Source of the DNA: Didymodactylos carnosus | Taxonomy: Eukaryota; Rotifera; Eurotatoria; Philodinida; Philodinidae | DNA length: 32,769 nt | Reading direction: 5' to 3' | Assembly: GCA_905250885.1 (NCBI GenBank) | Contig: CAJNOQ010001349.1 | Location: forward strand, 1-32,769 | Part shown: positions 9,201 through 18,151 of the stretch, one piece after another | Position numbering within the stretch: the stretch's first letter is position 1 | Layout: every line of letters starts with the position of its first letter | The notes under the pieces: model-generated | Seen by the model: only the letters and a program-made list of their open reading frames with translations | Databases searched by the model: none | What the model was told of the DNA's origin: nothing | Made by a program: the position numbers and the translations under genes

Positions 9201-11558
9201 CAAACGGTATGTAGAAATAGTTTTAATAATTTCAATTATATATTAAGAAAAAAAATTTAGATAGAAGAACGATATACAGAAATGAAAACTGGTGAAGATT
9301 CGGCAATGTTATCATTAAGAAATGAAATATTAAAATTAACACAGGAGAATCAAACACTGAACAGTTCATTAAATGAATCTATAACATCAATTGCTATACT
9401 TAAAAGTGATTTATCAGCAATGAAAGGACATTTAAATGATAGACAAAATCTACTTTTACAGTAATTAGATCTAAATCATCAACAACAATGTTTAGTAAAT
9501 CATTACTCGTCGTGCTATAAATTTTAGTGAAAAACAATCATCTTCAAATAATTATCGAGAAAAAGAGTCAATGAAAACACAAGTACAATTACTAGTGTGA
9601 GTTAGCCGAATAAGTTAGTGTGAGATATTTGAATTGATCATGCATAATTATCAATTCAATCAATATATATCAACTTTTAGTTAATCTTTTCCATTTTTCT
9701 AGTGAAGTGAATAAAAAACTCCGTGATGACAATGACAGTTTAAGAGCATCAATCGAAAGTGTCAAATGGAGTTCATCACGTGCACCATCAGAAGTTCGTA
9801 TCTACAGTGTATTCTCTTGCAGAAATAATATTTACGATTGTTTTCTGTAGAATTTATCACCTTCTGTACGAAATCTTATATCTCGTAGTGGATCCTGTAT
9901 AGATAAATATTGGAACAATAAATCAACAATTAACGGCTTGTAAGCTTGAATTGATCGATGATTGTTGATCAGTCTTACTATCGTTATCGCTTTAGACCTG
10001 CTCAACAACCGTTGATGCTTCATCCATCACATTTGGCTATGAATACAAATATAAAATCGTTTGATGATGCTGCTGATTCGGATGATTTAGGTAGAATACA
10101 ACCGCTCAATACTCCTATTAGTACTGCCAATGGTATAAAAACTAGCATCACTATTGCATTGTTGGGAAAAGGGAGATTACTAATTATTCGAACATTTTTT
10201 ACATTTCTTGATAATTCTTTAAATCTCGTTGGTTGTTGTGCTACGCTATCAAACTTTTATTTCAATCGGAAAAAATGTATATCACTTTTCAATTATAGAT
10301 AGTGGCTTTACAACGTTTCGAGATACAGAAGTTGATTCCGACCGAGAACAGCAATCACAATCAAGTGAACCATTAAAAGAAGCACCAAATACATTGACAG
10401 ATTCTAAAAACTCTCTTGCTCCCACAAAAAAAGATAATGGAACTGATTCCGATGACGTTTTTGATGATGTAAGTCATTTAACCCATGTTTCTTTCTGAAT
10501 ATTTCAGATTTTTGTCTTTATAGGACCGTGCTTCTAGTCCAGGGAAATGGAAACACCGTTGGACAAAATTGGGACTAGCAGCGAAAAAAACAATGAAAAC
10601 GCAAACGTTTCCATTTTCATTACCTCAGTTCACATCAACAACACAGACAACACCTGATCAACCAGAGCTTTTATTAGAGCGAATGTATAGAATTGTGTTT
10701 TGTGGTGATACTGCCGTTGGTAAAAGTACATTACTCATGCGAATATGTAAAGGAAAATTTATTTCAAATATGAATTCAACATTGGGTGTTGATGTTCAAA
10801 TAAAACAACTTGAAATTGATGGAACACGTGCAGCTCTTCAATTGTGGGATACAGGCAAGTAAATATGACACTATTTTCAAGCTTAATTTATGTCTTCTTG
10901 TTGTTCTTCTTTTAGCTGGTCAAGAAAGGTAGGAAACGTTTTTGATTGACTTCTTTAAAATGATTATTATATGTTTCTTTTCTTATAAGATTTCGAAGTG
11001 TAGCAAAATCTTATTTTCGTCGATGTGATGGTGTATTCTTAGTATATGATTGTACGTATGAACGATCATTTCTAAATGTTCGAGAATGGATCAATATGAT
11101 AAGTGTAAGTTATCATAGATTTTAAAGTCGTTTCTTATGAACAAATATAATTTTCTTATTAGGAGGTAACAACAAAAACAGTTTCTGTCATGATTGTTGG
11201 GAATAAAATAGATTTAAGAGACGAAGCAAGAAGTGAAGGTCGGACAGTGGTTGAATACGAAGATGGTATGAGACTGATGAAGGTACGAATATTGTTGAAT
11301 ATTTTTTATAATTACTTACATGTACTATATTTCTAGGAATATGGTGTTTTGTTTATTGAAACGTCAGCTAAAGATGGTACAAATTCAGATGAAGCTCTTC
11401 TTGAATTAGCAAGGTAAGAAATAACGCATAGCAAAAAGTATCGTCTAATTTTACTGTTTCTTGTTGACAGGGATATGCGTTGTAACGAAGACATCCAAGT
11501 TATTTCATCTGGTATAAAACTTGCTCAAGACAATCCAAAATCAACTTGTTGTTCGTGA
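3218..11558 (+). CDS. RASEF: RASEF/Rab45-like EF-hand, coiled-coil and Rab GTPase protein (16 exons, 772 aa)
   Basis: Exons: 3218-3681, 8752-8901, 8938-9046, 9111-9206, 9261-9460, 9528-9596, 9703-9793, 9851-9939, 9996-10132, 10299-10468, 10524-10854, 10916-10928, 10990-11104, 11163-11282, 11337-11413, 11471-11558. All phases close. Residues 40-95 hold an EF-hand pair: loop D47-K58 is degenerate (Cys at position 5, Lys at 12), while loop D79-E90 keeps Asp, Asn, Asp and a final Glu but has Asn for the usual Gly. About 155-330 is Glu/Lys/Gln-rich coiled coil, followed by a Ser/Asp-rich linker. The Rab domain begins near 580: GDTAVGKS (586-593), DTAGQER (634-640), NKID (692-695), ETSAK (726-730). 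It ends CCS, a Rab-type geranylgeranylation end. Length and domain order match animal RASEF (human about 740 aa). Known family role: atypical calcium-responsive Rab in membrane traffic and signalling. Splice sites are GT-AG except intron 11, which is GC-AG. Confidence 0.92.
3696..3775. repeat. short CCGGT/ACCGA repeat fragment after the exon 1 donor
   Basis: It starts with GGTATGTACCGGT, then a perfect 7 bp hairpin CGGTGTC-AGCC-GACACCG (3704-3721), then GAAACCGATG and TTTAAACCGAC. It resembles the ACCGGTA-rich blocks at 12180-12330 and 12571-12820. A similar terminus, GGCATGCACCGGT, lies at 4758-4770 in the same orientation. Confidence 0.4.
5825..5865. repeat. AT dinucleotide-rich microsatellite
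   Basis: An interrupted (AT)n tract within RASEF intron 1. It creates a spurious Ile/Tyr-rich open frame. Confidence 0.7.
6937..7498. mobile_element. 562 bp hAT-like non-autonomous element with long internal inverted repeat
   Basis: Terminal inverted repeats are CAAGGGAGAAAAGGCGGCT on the left and, read inward from the right, CAAGGGGGAAAAGGCGACT. The flanks are GATTTTAA (6929-6936) and GATTTTAG (7499-7506), a 7/8 match to an 8 bp target duplication, as expected for hAT elements. Inside, a second imperfect inverted repeat of about 100 bp pairs 7028-7130 with 7363-7468 and shares segments such as CGATTTCGTTCGTTCATAC. No transposase is present, so it is non-autonomous. It shares its terminal sequence with the MITE at 14507-14705. 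Confidence 0.8.
7676..7852 (-). mobile_element. CAGGGGCGTAGC-type element fragment (copy 1)
   Basis: On the minus strand it begins CAGGGGCGTAGCTAGCATC at 7852. It is similar over about 175 bp to the copy at 12445-12582, which lies in the opposite orientation and lacks about 40 bp in the middle. The outer end (near 7676) was not identified, so this copy may be truncated. The terminus is related to that of the 160 bp MITE at 24889-25048. Confidence 0.65.
7856..8506. repeat. CGAGACTTT repeat blocks flanking 500 bp of AT-rich sequence
   Basis: Two clusters of CGAGACTTT variants lie at 7856-7905 and 8418-8490. The right cluster ends in CGTGCATGCC (8497-8506). Between them is AT-rich sequence containing a 211-codon minus-strand open frame (7780-8415) that runs into the neighbouring repeat and has no recognisable motif; it is not treated as a gene. 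Confidence 0.5.
10855..10915 (+). other. GC-AG intron (RASEF intron 11, 61 nt)
   Basis: The exon ends ACAG and the intron begins GCAAGTAAAT, a classic GC-type donor with otherwise strong consensus, and ends TTCTTTTAG. Using it gives Asp-Thr-Ala-Gly-Gln-Glu-Arg exactly. Reading through instead gives Gly-Lys then a stop at 10861. No GT nearby yields the G3 motif. Confidence 0.9.
10916..10928 (+). other. 13 nt microexon encoding the Rab G3 box
   Basis: CTGGTCAAGAAAG, bounded by TTTTAG and GTAGGA, supplies the AGQE core of the DTAGQER switch II motif, with split codons at both ends. Its length is not a multiple of three, so skipping it would shift the frame and remove the rest of the GTPase. Confidence 0.9.
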
Positions 11559-12179
11559 TCGTAACCATCTGAATTAATCAAAGCAATGCGTGCAGGCAAT
11601 CTTACCTTTACTTTGTTTTTTTCTTATTTTCTTAAGCAATTTTTCTTTTTTAGAGGCAATGATATTTTTTTTGAATGCAAATTTTGACAATATCGGTTAA
11701 AATCTTTTTAATCTACGCATTGTTTCATTTCATGTGTTCTGACTATTTTTGAGTTTTTTTAAAAATGGTTAAAAATGAATGTGTATGTTTTTATTCTGAC
11801 ATATCATACTGTTGTTCATAATCTTTGTTTTATCATTCATTGTATATATCCCTTGTTATTATTATTGTTCTGTTCATTTTAATAATAGTTTATTTTCTTG
11901 TTTGTGTGCTATTTGTTATCATATGAAGAACACTAGTAAAAAACAGCAAAGGATTAAATATTAATCCCTGCTTACATAAAAATTGAAGTTGATATTGACT
12001 CGTTGAGTGGTTTGGTGGATGTGTTCCTTATCGTGTACTCCATAATGACGAACTTATATTCGAACCTCGGTGATTACTAGTTATGTAATACTCTTCCTCT
12101 TCCAGATCTAGAGGTCTGATAGTTCTAGTTTTTAAAGTTTCTGAGAACTAGTTAGCCGCCAAAAGAATACAGAAAAATT
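11559..12179 (+). other. 3' flank of the RASEF-like gene
   Basis: T-rich, AT-rich sequence with no open frame of note. No canonical AATAAA was found close to the stop; ATTAAA near 11953 is a weak polyadenylation candidate. Confidence 0.4.
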
Positions 12180-12327
12180 CAAAAAACTTAATTTTTTTAC
12201 GGTACTGCTGGTTATACCGGCGGTAAACCGAACAGTGACCGCGGTTACCGTGCGGTAATTTCGGTTTTGCTATCGGTATAGTGACCAGGATACTGAATGG
12301 TGACTGGACGGTACTTTTTCGGTTTTG
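12180..12327. repeat. degenerate ACCGGTA / CGGTAA repeat block
   Basis: Dense variants of GGTTATACCGG, CGGTAAACCG, ACCGTGCGGT and ATTTCGGTTT in both orientations. It lies immediately upstream of the LINE relic and resembles the block at 12571-12820. Confidence 0.6.
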
Positions 12328-12444
12328 AGGACATTGATCTACAAGCTCGATTCAACAGCAAAGTTCAAAATCGTTACGAAATTCTACTCGCTGACGATCC
12401 GGATATTGATATTCAAGCGAAGTATAACAACGTCGAAACGAGCG

Positions 12445-12582
12445 CAGGGGCGTAGCTAGAATCCCAGAGCAGGGGACTGGTCCTGCCCAAAAGGCTTTTC
12501 TACTAGTGGATTACTAAATGAAAATTTAGCTTCTGCATGCTATAAGACGTGAAATCAGGAGGATAGTGATCATCCGGTATAC
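12445..12582 (+). mobile_element. CAGGGGCGTAGC-type element fragment (copy 2)
   Basis: It begins CAGGGGCGTAGCTAGAATC directly after LINE coding sequence. It is similar to the minus-strand copy at 7676-7852 but lacks about 40 bp internally, resuming at AAATCAGG. It runs into ACCGGTA repeats near 12571-12582 without a matching right terminus, so either it is truncated or the ACCGGTA block is part of the same insertion. Confidence 0.65.
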
Positions 12583-12820
12583 CGGTATTAGGATGAAGTA
12601 TAATCAATCGGTCGATATTACTAGTATTTTGCGGTATGATACGATTTGGCGAAAAATATCGTGTAAATTCAGTTCATCTATGACATATTTTTATAAACAA
12701 GGAAAAAGTGTTTGTATTTAGGCAAAACACGATCAAGACAAGCCGGTACCGGTACGAAGTTTGTATACTGGTGACCGGTATCGGAATCGCATTTTTGATA
12801 TCGGTTACACCCCTAGTCTC
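12571..12820. repeat. ACCGGTA repeat block inserted in the LINE relic
   Basis: It contains CCGGTATACCGGTATTAG near 12573, GCCGGTACCGGTACGAAG near 12743, GGTGACCGGTATCGG near 12770, and ends with GATATCGGTTACACCCC. Short open frames on both strands here are repeat artefacts. Confidence 0.6.
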
Positions 12821-13220
12821 AACCAATATGGCTGATTTCTTTAAAAACAGGAACAAAGCGGACACTACATTCAAGCGTGGAGACCAAAAATTGTTGACAT
12901 GAACTCAACGAACTGGTTTTACGAGAATGACGAAGTTCAATTCCTGGAAAGCAAATTCGAACAACTGAAGCAAGCAGCCGCCTCAAACCGACTAAGAACG
13001 ATGTGGGCTTAGTAAACGAGATAAGTGACAAGCGTCGAAACAACAGCAGATCTAAGGTCAAAAGAGCAGACGAACCAAGATCAGCTCTCCCGCCGAACTT
13101 ATGAAAGAGCAGAAGATCCAGTTTTGAAGACCTGCTCAACGTTAAATCAAACACGTCACAAGACACGCAAACAATCCAACCAGCACTCGAGAACCTACCC
13201 AGGTCCAAGAATCAGATAAC

Positions 13221-13560
13221 AAGATCATTCATATACAATCTTGGAGGATCATATGATAAGAAATCACAAGATTTCAAAAGATCTATCAATTCTTGTCAAT
13301 TTCCTATAAGATCTGACAAGATTTTCTATCACACCTTGTAGCAAGATTTTTATAAGATTTTGCAAGATTTTTCTTTTGATAAGAATGTACAAGATCTTCT
13401 ATGATCTTATAGGACCTTACAGAAAGATGCTGTGAGAAATTATACAACCTTATAAAAAAATCACAAGATTTTATATGATTTTATAAGATCATACTCTTGA
13501 TCATTTCCTGTCGAATCCCTCTTTACCTCTGCAATTTTCTTTTTCTATATAATTTCTAAC
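13221..13560. repeat. degenerate AAGATCTTAT / AAGATTTT repeat array
   Basis: Roughly 10-nt spaced variants of CAAGATTTTATAAGATC, CAAGATCTTC and TATAAGATCT. The core AAGATCTT is self-complementary, so the array can fold on itself in many registers. Together with 13561-13815 it separates two segments of the LINE relic and appears to have been inserted into it. Confidence 0.65.
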
Positions 13561-13815
13561 ATTCACAGGTCCTAGGCGGACATAGGACCGTCTTGTCTCA
13601 CGTTTCTTAATCATACACTTCATGCAAGCTTAGCTGACGTGTGAAGTTGAAAAGAGAAAAAAGTTTCAAGTTTTTCAAAGAGAATGATGTTATATATATT
13701 ATAGACCGTCGCAAAATTAATGTGGTAGAGAGAGTCATCGATCTTATGAGATCTTGTAAGATCTTATTATAAGATTTCACAAGACAACATAAGATCTTGT
13801 AAGGTCTTACAAGAC
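13561..13815. repeat. unique spacer plus second AAGATCTTGTAAG cluster
   Basis: About 13561-13735 is non-repetitive sequence with a short CAGGTCCTAGGCGGACATAG segment. From 13736 to 13815 the array resumes as GATCTTGTAAGATCTTAT and CACAAGAC units. The layout (repeat cluster, spacer, repeat cluster) matches that of the CGAGAC block at 7856-8506. Confidence 0.5.
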
Positions 13816-14010
13816 GTGGTTCGCCTGGACAGCTGTTAACGTCAGCCCCATCACAATCGAGGAAACACTCGAAGCAGTTAAACAACTAAAAAGCAGAAAA
13901 TCTCCCGACTGCGACTATGCAATAACACCTAAATTACTCAACTACAGCGGCGAATGGGTAACAGATCGACTATCAATATCTACAATGATATTTTTGAAAG
14001 CTAAAAGGCC

Positions 14011-14460
14011 CCCTAACAGTTCAACACCAACACCAACACAACAAATGATAAGTAACATGGAAAAGAGCATCAGACGGTGATGATCCAGGTCAAAAGCCGA
14101 ATTGATTTTCGTTGAGTAAGTTATTTTGAAGCAAATAGTCCAATAGTTGTTTATGGATAATCTTCTCAAAAATCTTACTAGCTATAACCAATAACGAGAT
14201 GGATCTATAATTGCTTACTAATCTGGTGCTGTCTTTATGTACTGGAATGATGATCAAACATTTTCATTGATCCGGAAAAATTCGGATTTTAATCGACAAA
14301 GAAACAGTGTGACATAACTGAGAGCAGATTGACTCAAAATACTACCTGAAGAACTTTAAACAGATACCATCTGCTCCCACATTGAGGGATATTTTTTATC
14401 TCATTAACTGCTTCGTTTCAAGACGTTTTTCCATCAAACTGTGCTCAATTTACGAAAGGA
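14011..14460 (-). pseudogene. LINE reverse-transcriptase relic, opposite orientation
   Basis: The minus strand from about 14400 down to 14050 reads NVGADGICLKFF, then LIIIPVHKDSTRLVSNYRSI, SLLVIASKIFEKIIHKQLLD and YLLQNNLLNENQFGF followed by a stop and PGSSPSDALFHVT. These are the conserved P..K..(N)YRPISLL..SK..E and QFGFRPG.S..DA motifs of CR1/Jockey-type LINE reverse transcriptase. At least four in-frame stops make it dead. The catalytic FADD region is absent; similarity is lost near 14010-14040 where the opposing LINE relic begins. Confidence 0.85.
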
Positions 14461-14498
14461 CATACGGTCGTTTTTACTGTTATTTTTAAGATGTAAGG

Positions 14499-14713
14499 GA
14501 AGAATGCAAGGGGGGAAAAGTATACTTCTGTACTTCTCCGTACTTCTTGGTACTTCTTGATACTTCCTGGTACTTTTATGGACTTCTCCGTACTTCTGAA
14601 GTGCGAAGTACGCTTTTCCCCCTTTCGTACTTCAGAAGTACGGAGAAGTACATAAAAGTACGAAGAAGTACCGAGAAGTACAGAAGTATGCTTTTTTCCC
14701 CCTTGGAAGAATG
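14499..14713. mobile_element. 199 bp hairpin MITE with perfect 8 bp target duplication (hAT-like)
   Basis: The element occupies 14507-14705. Its ends are CAAGGGGGGAAAAG and CTTTTTTCCCCCTTG, flanked by GAAGAATG at 14499-14506 and again at 14706-14713. Each arm is an array of TACTTCTNNN decamers: one partial plus seven on the left (14523-14600). In reverse complement the right arm has the same unit order minus two units. A third copy of the terminal sequence, CTTTTCCCCCTTT, sits at the centre (about 14613-14625), so the left half alone looks like a complete smaller element. It has no coding capacity. Confidence 0.9.
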
Positions 14714-15542
14714 AAGGTGACCATGTTGGTTATTTTTTCCGTCTGAAATGAATGAAAAAGTTGGTGAATGAACATCATTCCTTACTGCTAATCTGGACTG
14801 ACTTTATCAAAGACAACTAAGCTTAACGTAAAGGTGTTTGAATTAGTATACCGGTGTATTCATGCCTTCTCATCGTGTGATATTTGTTGTTGTTGTTGTC
14901 TCTTCGTCAAATGTTTATTTATACTGTATGATCAATATTCATTTATTTCGTTCTGTAAACTTCTTTTTCTTCTACGAGCCTCCTTTTTATTGCCTTTTTA
15001 TTATATTTCCTTTTGGTTATATTATTAATTTCATATCTGCAGAGTAAGAGTAACACGGGTGTCTGTTAGTGTTTTCTATTAATTATTGTCACTCATATAA
15101 TTATGTTTTTTTTAACTAACATTTTCTTTTTTGTAAGCGCTCCAGAGCGTCACAAATAAAATTAAGTAAATCCAAAAAAATCAAATCAAAAACACATACT
15201 ATGCTTGTAATAAAAAACAACAACAAATCTACATAGTATTACATACAGATAGCACAAATAGGGGAAAAGTAATAATATATAAGTTGATTTATTCAACATT
15301 CAAGGGAAGAGAGAAAATACGAGAGATCATTTTTTAACCATTGGAACGTTCTGCATTAAAAAAAAATTTAATGCTCACTGTTGCTGATTGTCGTACTGTA
15401 TGTGTGGAGATTCTAATACTAAGGATTGGTTAAAGAGTGTATAGGATCACAGTTGGATTTTTACTTGTTTATAACAATAAAATAGATTCACCGTTTGTTC
15501 TATGTGTGTATCGTGATTAATATGAATGAAATAAGAAAAGTT
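14714..15542 (-). other. 3' flank of the nuclear receptor gene
   Basis: AT-rich, no gene recognised; short open frames at 14834-15047 are Phe/Tyr/Cys-rich noise. TTTATT at 15288-15293 reads AATAAA on the minus strand, about 250 nt beyond the receptor stop codon, and is a candidate polyadenylation signal. Confidence 0.4.
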
Positions 15543-17508
15543 TTATGGCGAATGCGTATAATTGTTTGTTCCCAATTGATAATTATGAAATACTGTTGTT
15601 TGTGGTGTTGATGGTGAACATTCGTCATATGGTGCTTGATTTTCTTCATTACCAGAACATATCATACTTGAACTAAAACCTTGTGATTCTTCAGGATTTT
15701 CGCATAAATTAACATTGGCTAATGTGGAACATAATTTTTGTAAACCTAGAATGATAAATAATATTTATTAATTTCATTAAATTTTACATTACATATAAAC
15801 TTACTAAAAAAATATTGTAATAAACATGAAAATATTTTTTCTGGTTCTTTAAGTCCAAATTCATCTTTTAAATATCGGCATATTATATCGATGTAATATT
15901 GTTGAATTTTAACTAATTTTTCAGTTACATATGAATTTGTTAATGATCGAGTTGTCATCAATTGTTTCTGATTACGTTGTTGATGATGATCATGTGATTC
16001 AAAACCATCCGAAAATAATAATATAATCATTAATAATAATAAAAGTGTATGACTCTGTTGATCAGCTGATGTTAACGGTTCATGAGATGAGGAAGATGAG
16101 TGAAAATAAATGAATGATGTTAATGTTTTTGATAAAAAGACAAATTGATTATATAAATTTGAACCGTATACATATTCTAAATATCTGGCATCATACGGTT
16201 CATCTTCTAGAAAAAAGAAAAAAATAAGAATAGAGACAATATATTATTTTACTGTAATTCATTTAAATTGTCTTCTTACTCGTAGATTTATCTACAAATA
16301 TATCATCGTCGGCATTATATGTTAGACTACCATGTAACATAAAAACAGGTAGTAAATTGCCTTTCAATACATGCGTCTTCTCTTGAGGTGTTAATACTTG
16401 AAATTCTGGAATTAATGAAAAAAAATGTAATAAACGCGATGTTGTCATTTGTGTTAAATCACGTGTTAAATCTTTAATCTAAAATTAGAAAATAATGTAA
16501 AATATGTCTAACTGTTTGAGATAAAATAAAAAAGTCCTCTTACTAATAATAATTTATAATCCATATTCTCAGTCATTGCTATATCATCATTTCGATAACG
16601 AAATTTTATCGGTTGTGGATATTGTTCAACAACATAATGATAACCACGACTTATTCGTTCAAGAAATGATATTTGGGTATCATACATGGCTGTTTGTTTA
16701 TAAATTCGTGCTGGTAATTGTTGTGATTGAATTATTTGTTGTTTTTGCTATTAAAAATGAAAAAAAAACAAAATGCATTACATTACGATGAACATTACGA
16801 AAATATCTAAATACCTGATGTATTGCTACTTGTTTCATATGTCGATTTTGTTCAATTTTTATTCGTTTTTGTTGTTTTTCTTCTTCTGTCAATATCCATT
16901 CCTTTCTCATTCCTGTAAACATTTAAAACTTTAATAAATATTTATTATTATATGAGAAAAAAACGTACCAACTTTAAAACATTTTGTTAAACGACACTTT
17001 TTACATCTTTTACGTGTAGTTAATGATATAATACAACTATCACCTCCTCGACACCGAAATTTTTCCTAAAATAAATATCTAATTTTTGTGAGTACATAAA
17101 AAACAAGAAATAAAGAGATTATACCATTGGTTTTAATGCGTTTCGTCGAAAAAATGCTCTAAAATATCCAAATATTATATTAATTAGTATATACGAAGAT
17201 ATATCATTCAGTTAATTACTTACTTGCACGATTCACAAGTAATTCTGAAAAAAATTAATGGAAATTAATATTGGTATACAAATTAAATTAATGAAATCGT
17301 TTACATACGCATCAAAATTGTATCCATGAGCTCTTGCCCCACATACATAACAGGGACTAACTTCTTTTCGTCGACTAGAACTGCCATTAATTTCTCCACA
17401 ACTCTCATCAACTGTAGTCAAACTTGTATTTCTACTATCTTCACTATTATCATTTCCTTCGAGAATAATAGGAGATAAATCAGCTGAATTGTGGCTTAAG
17501 TTATTCAT
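15543..17508 (-). CDS. nuclear receptor, HR96/DAF-12 (NR1J)-like DNA-binding domain (9 exons, 485 aa)
   Basis: Exons in transcript order: 17508-17309, 17244-17224, 17158-17125, 17065-16969, 16912-16815, 16747-16544, 16478-16280, 16206-15805, 15745-15543. All phases close to 486 codons. The DNA-binding domain has canonical spacing: C53-x2-C56-x13-C70-x2-C73 and C90-x5-C96-x9-C106-x2-C109. The P-box is CESCKA, the type seen in HR96, DAF-12 and NHR-8, and it continues AFFRRNAL. A basic C-terminal extension (GMRKEWILTEEEKQQKRIKI) and a Gln-rich hinge follow. The ligand-binding region is about 190-430, with helix-like LLLLLMIILLFSDGF typical of the core. The C-terminal 60 residues are polar with no clear AF-2 helix. 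The start is ATG at 17508; the in-frame TTG at 17514 is not needed. Inferred role: ligand-modulated transcription factor; ligand unknown. Confidence 0.92.
17224..17244 (-). other. 21 nt microexon encoding the receptor P-box
   Basis: AATTACTTGTGAATCGTGCA(A), between TTTTTTTCAG and GTAAGT, supplies the residues ITCESC plus parts of flanking Ala and Lys codons. It carries Cys70 and Cys73 of zinc finger 1 and the DNA-recognition P-box. Being 21 nt it can be skipped in frame, giving a protein without a functional first finger. Confidence 0.9.
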
Positions 17509-17544
17509 ATTCAAATGTATCGTTAATAGCCAAATGCAAAATAT
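17509..17544 (-). other. 5' UTR segment with upstream 3' splice site
   Basis: On the minus strand TTTATTTTTTAG ends at 17545, 37 nt upstream of the receptor ATG. This is a strong acceptor, so the ATG exon probably begins at 17544 and at least one non-coding first exon lies farther upstream. That exon was not located. Confidence 0.5.
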
Positions 17545-17545
17545 C

Positions 17546-17738
17546 TAAAAAATAAAATTAAGAGTATACAAGTAAGTGGACAACTGTATCTTCACCTTAT
17601 AACCACATTTCAAGCTAAAAAATCGTCATTAATTAAGTTATCCGATTTATACATTTTAAAAGATGAAGATCAACTTGAATTTATCACTAACTGGGAACGA
17701 GGCATCACTCTTAGAAACAGAACTATAAAAATAAACGT
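17546..17738. other. upstream flank of the receptor gene
   Basis: AT-rich; likely part of a 5' UTR intron. Nothing else is recognised. Confidence 0.3.
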
Positions 17739-18151
17739 GTTACAAGTCGAGATCTGCACCAATAAAAAATGTCTCGACGGCGGCGTCTATATCAAAAAAA
17801 TTTATTGACCTTTGGCGTCGTTGGTGCATAAGTCTTTGTTTGACGATAGCGAAGAGGGAGAAATATTAGGTTTTTTATTGGCAGCAAAAGGTTACTTTAT
17901 TTATTTCTTGAAGTCACATCAATTTGTTTCTGCTGATTTTTTAACTTCTTAAAAAAAAGATAGTTACAGGTTCTTTTCTTATTCTGTCTAAGATTCTCTA
18001 TCGGCGTGGCGATAAAGAATTTAAATCGACGGCGGTGTGTAAAATCTTCCTTTCGTCGGCGTTCAACATGAAACATCGAAAAATTCAATAGTCTTTGGTA
18101 CGCGACGTAAAACCAACCATTGGCTTTTCGCCGATGCAGATCTCTAGTAAC
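17739..18151. mobile_element. candidate 413 bp terminal-inverted-repeat element with CGGCG-rich interior
   Basis: The left end GTTACAAGTCGAGATCTGCA and the right end, read inward, GTTACTAGAGATCTGCATCG share GTTAC and AGATCTGCA with a small indel. The interior has several GC-rich variants of CGACGGCGGCGTC and GGCGTCG in both orientations, standing out from the AT-rich surroundings. No exact target duplication is evident, though GAACTAT(A/G)AAA occurs on both sides. The 63-codon open frame inside is not considered a gene. Confidence 0.5.

Larger units (their letters stand above)
12328..14010 (+). pseudogene. degenerate LINE retrotransposon relic, split by two insertions
   Basis: Three plus-strand pieces read like non-LTR retrotransposon ORF2 upstream of and into the reverse transcriptase. 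They are 12328-12444 (NSKVQNRYEILLADD...), about 12830-13220 (ends LVNEISDKRRN... with frameshifts and stops) and about 13820-14010. The last contains SPITIEETLEAVKQLKSRKS, matching the conserved N-terminal RT motif of LINEs, followed after a frameshift by IYNDIFES. The intervening 12445-12829 and 13221-13815 are other repeats. Stops and frameshifts make it non-functional. It ends abruptly near 14010 against an oppositely oriented LINE relic. The clade is not assigned; an RTE- or CR1/Jockey-like element is possible. Confidence 0.75.

Noticed and set aside
13942..14169. 75-codon minus-strand open frame as a gene
   Set aside because: Only the segment near its start overlaps the LINE relic and it reads a non-RT frame; the conserved RT frame is another one and contains stops.
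17512..17514. TTG start for the nuclear receptor
   Set aside because: An ATG lies two codons downstream (17508) in the same frame and is the normal choice for a eukaryotic gene.
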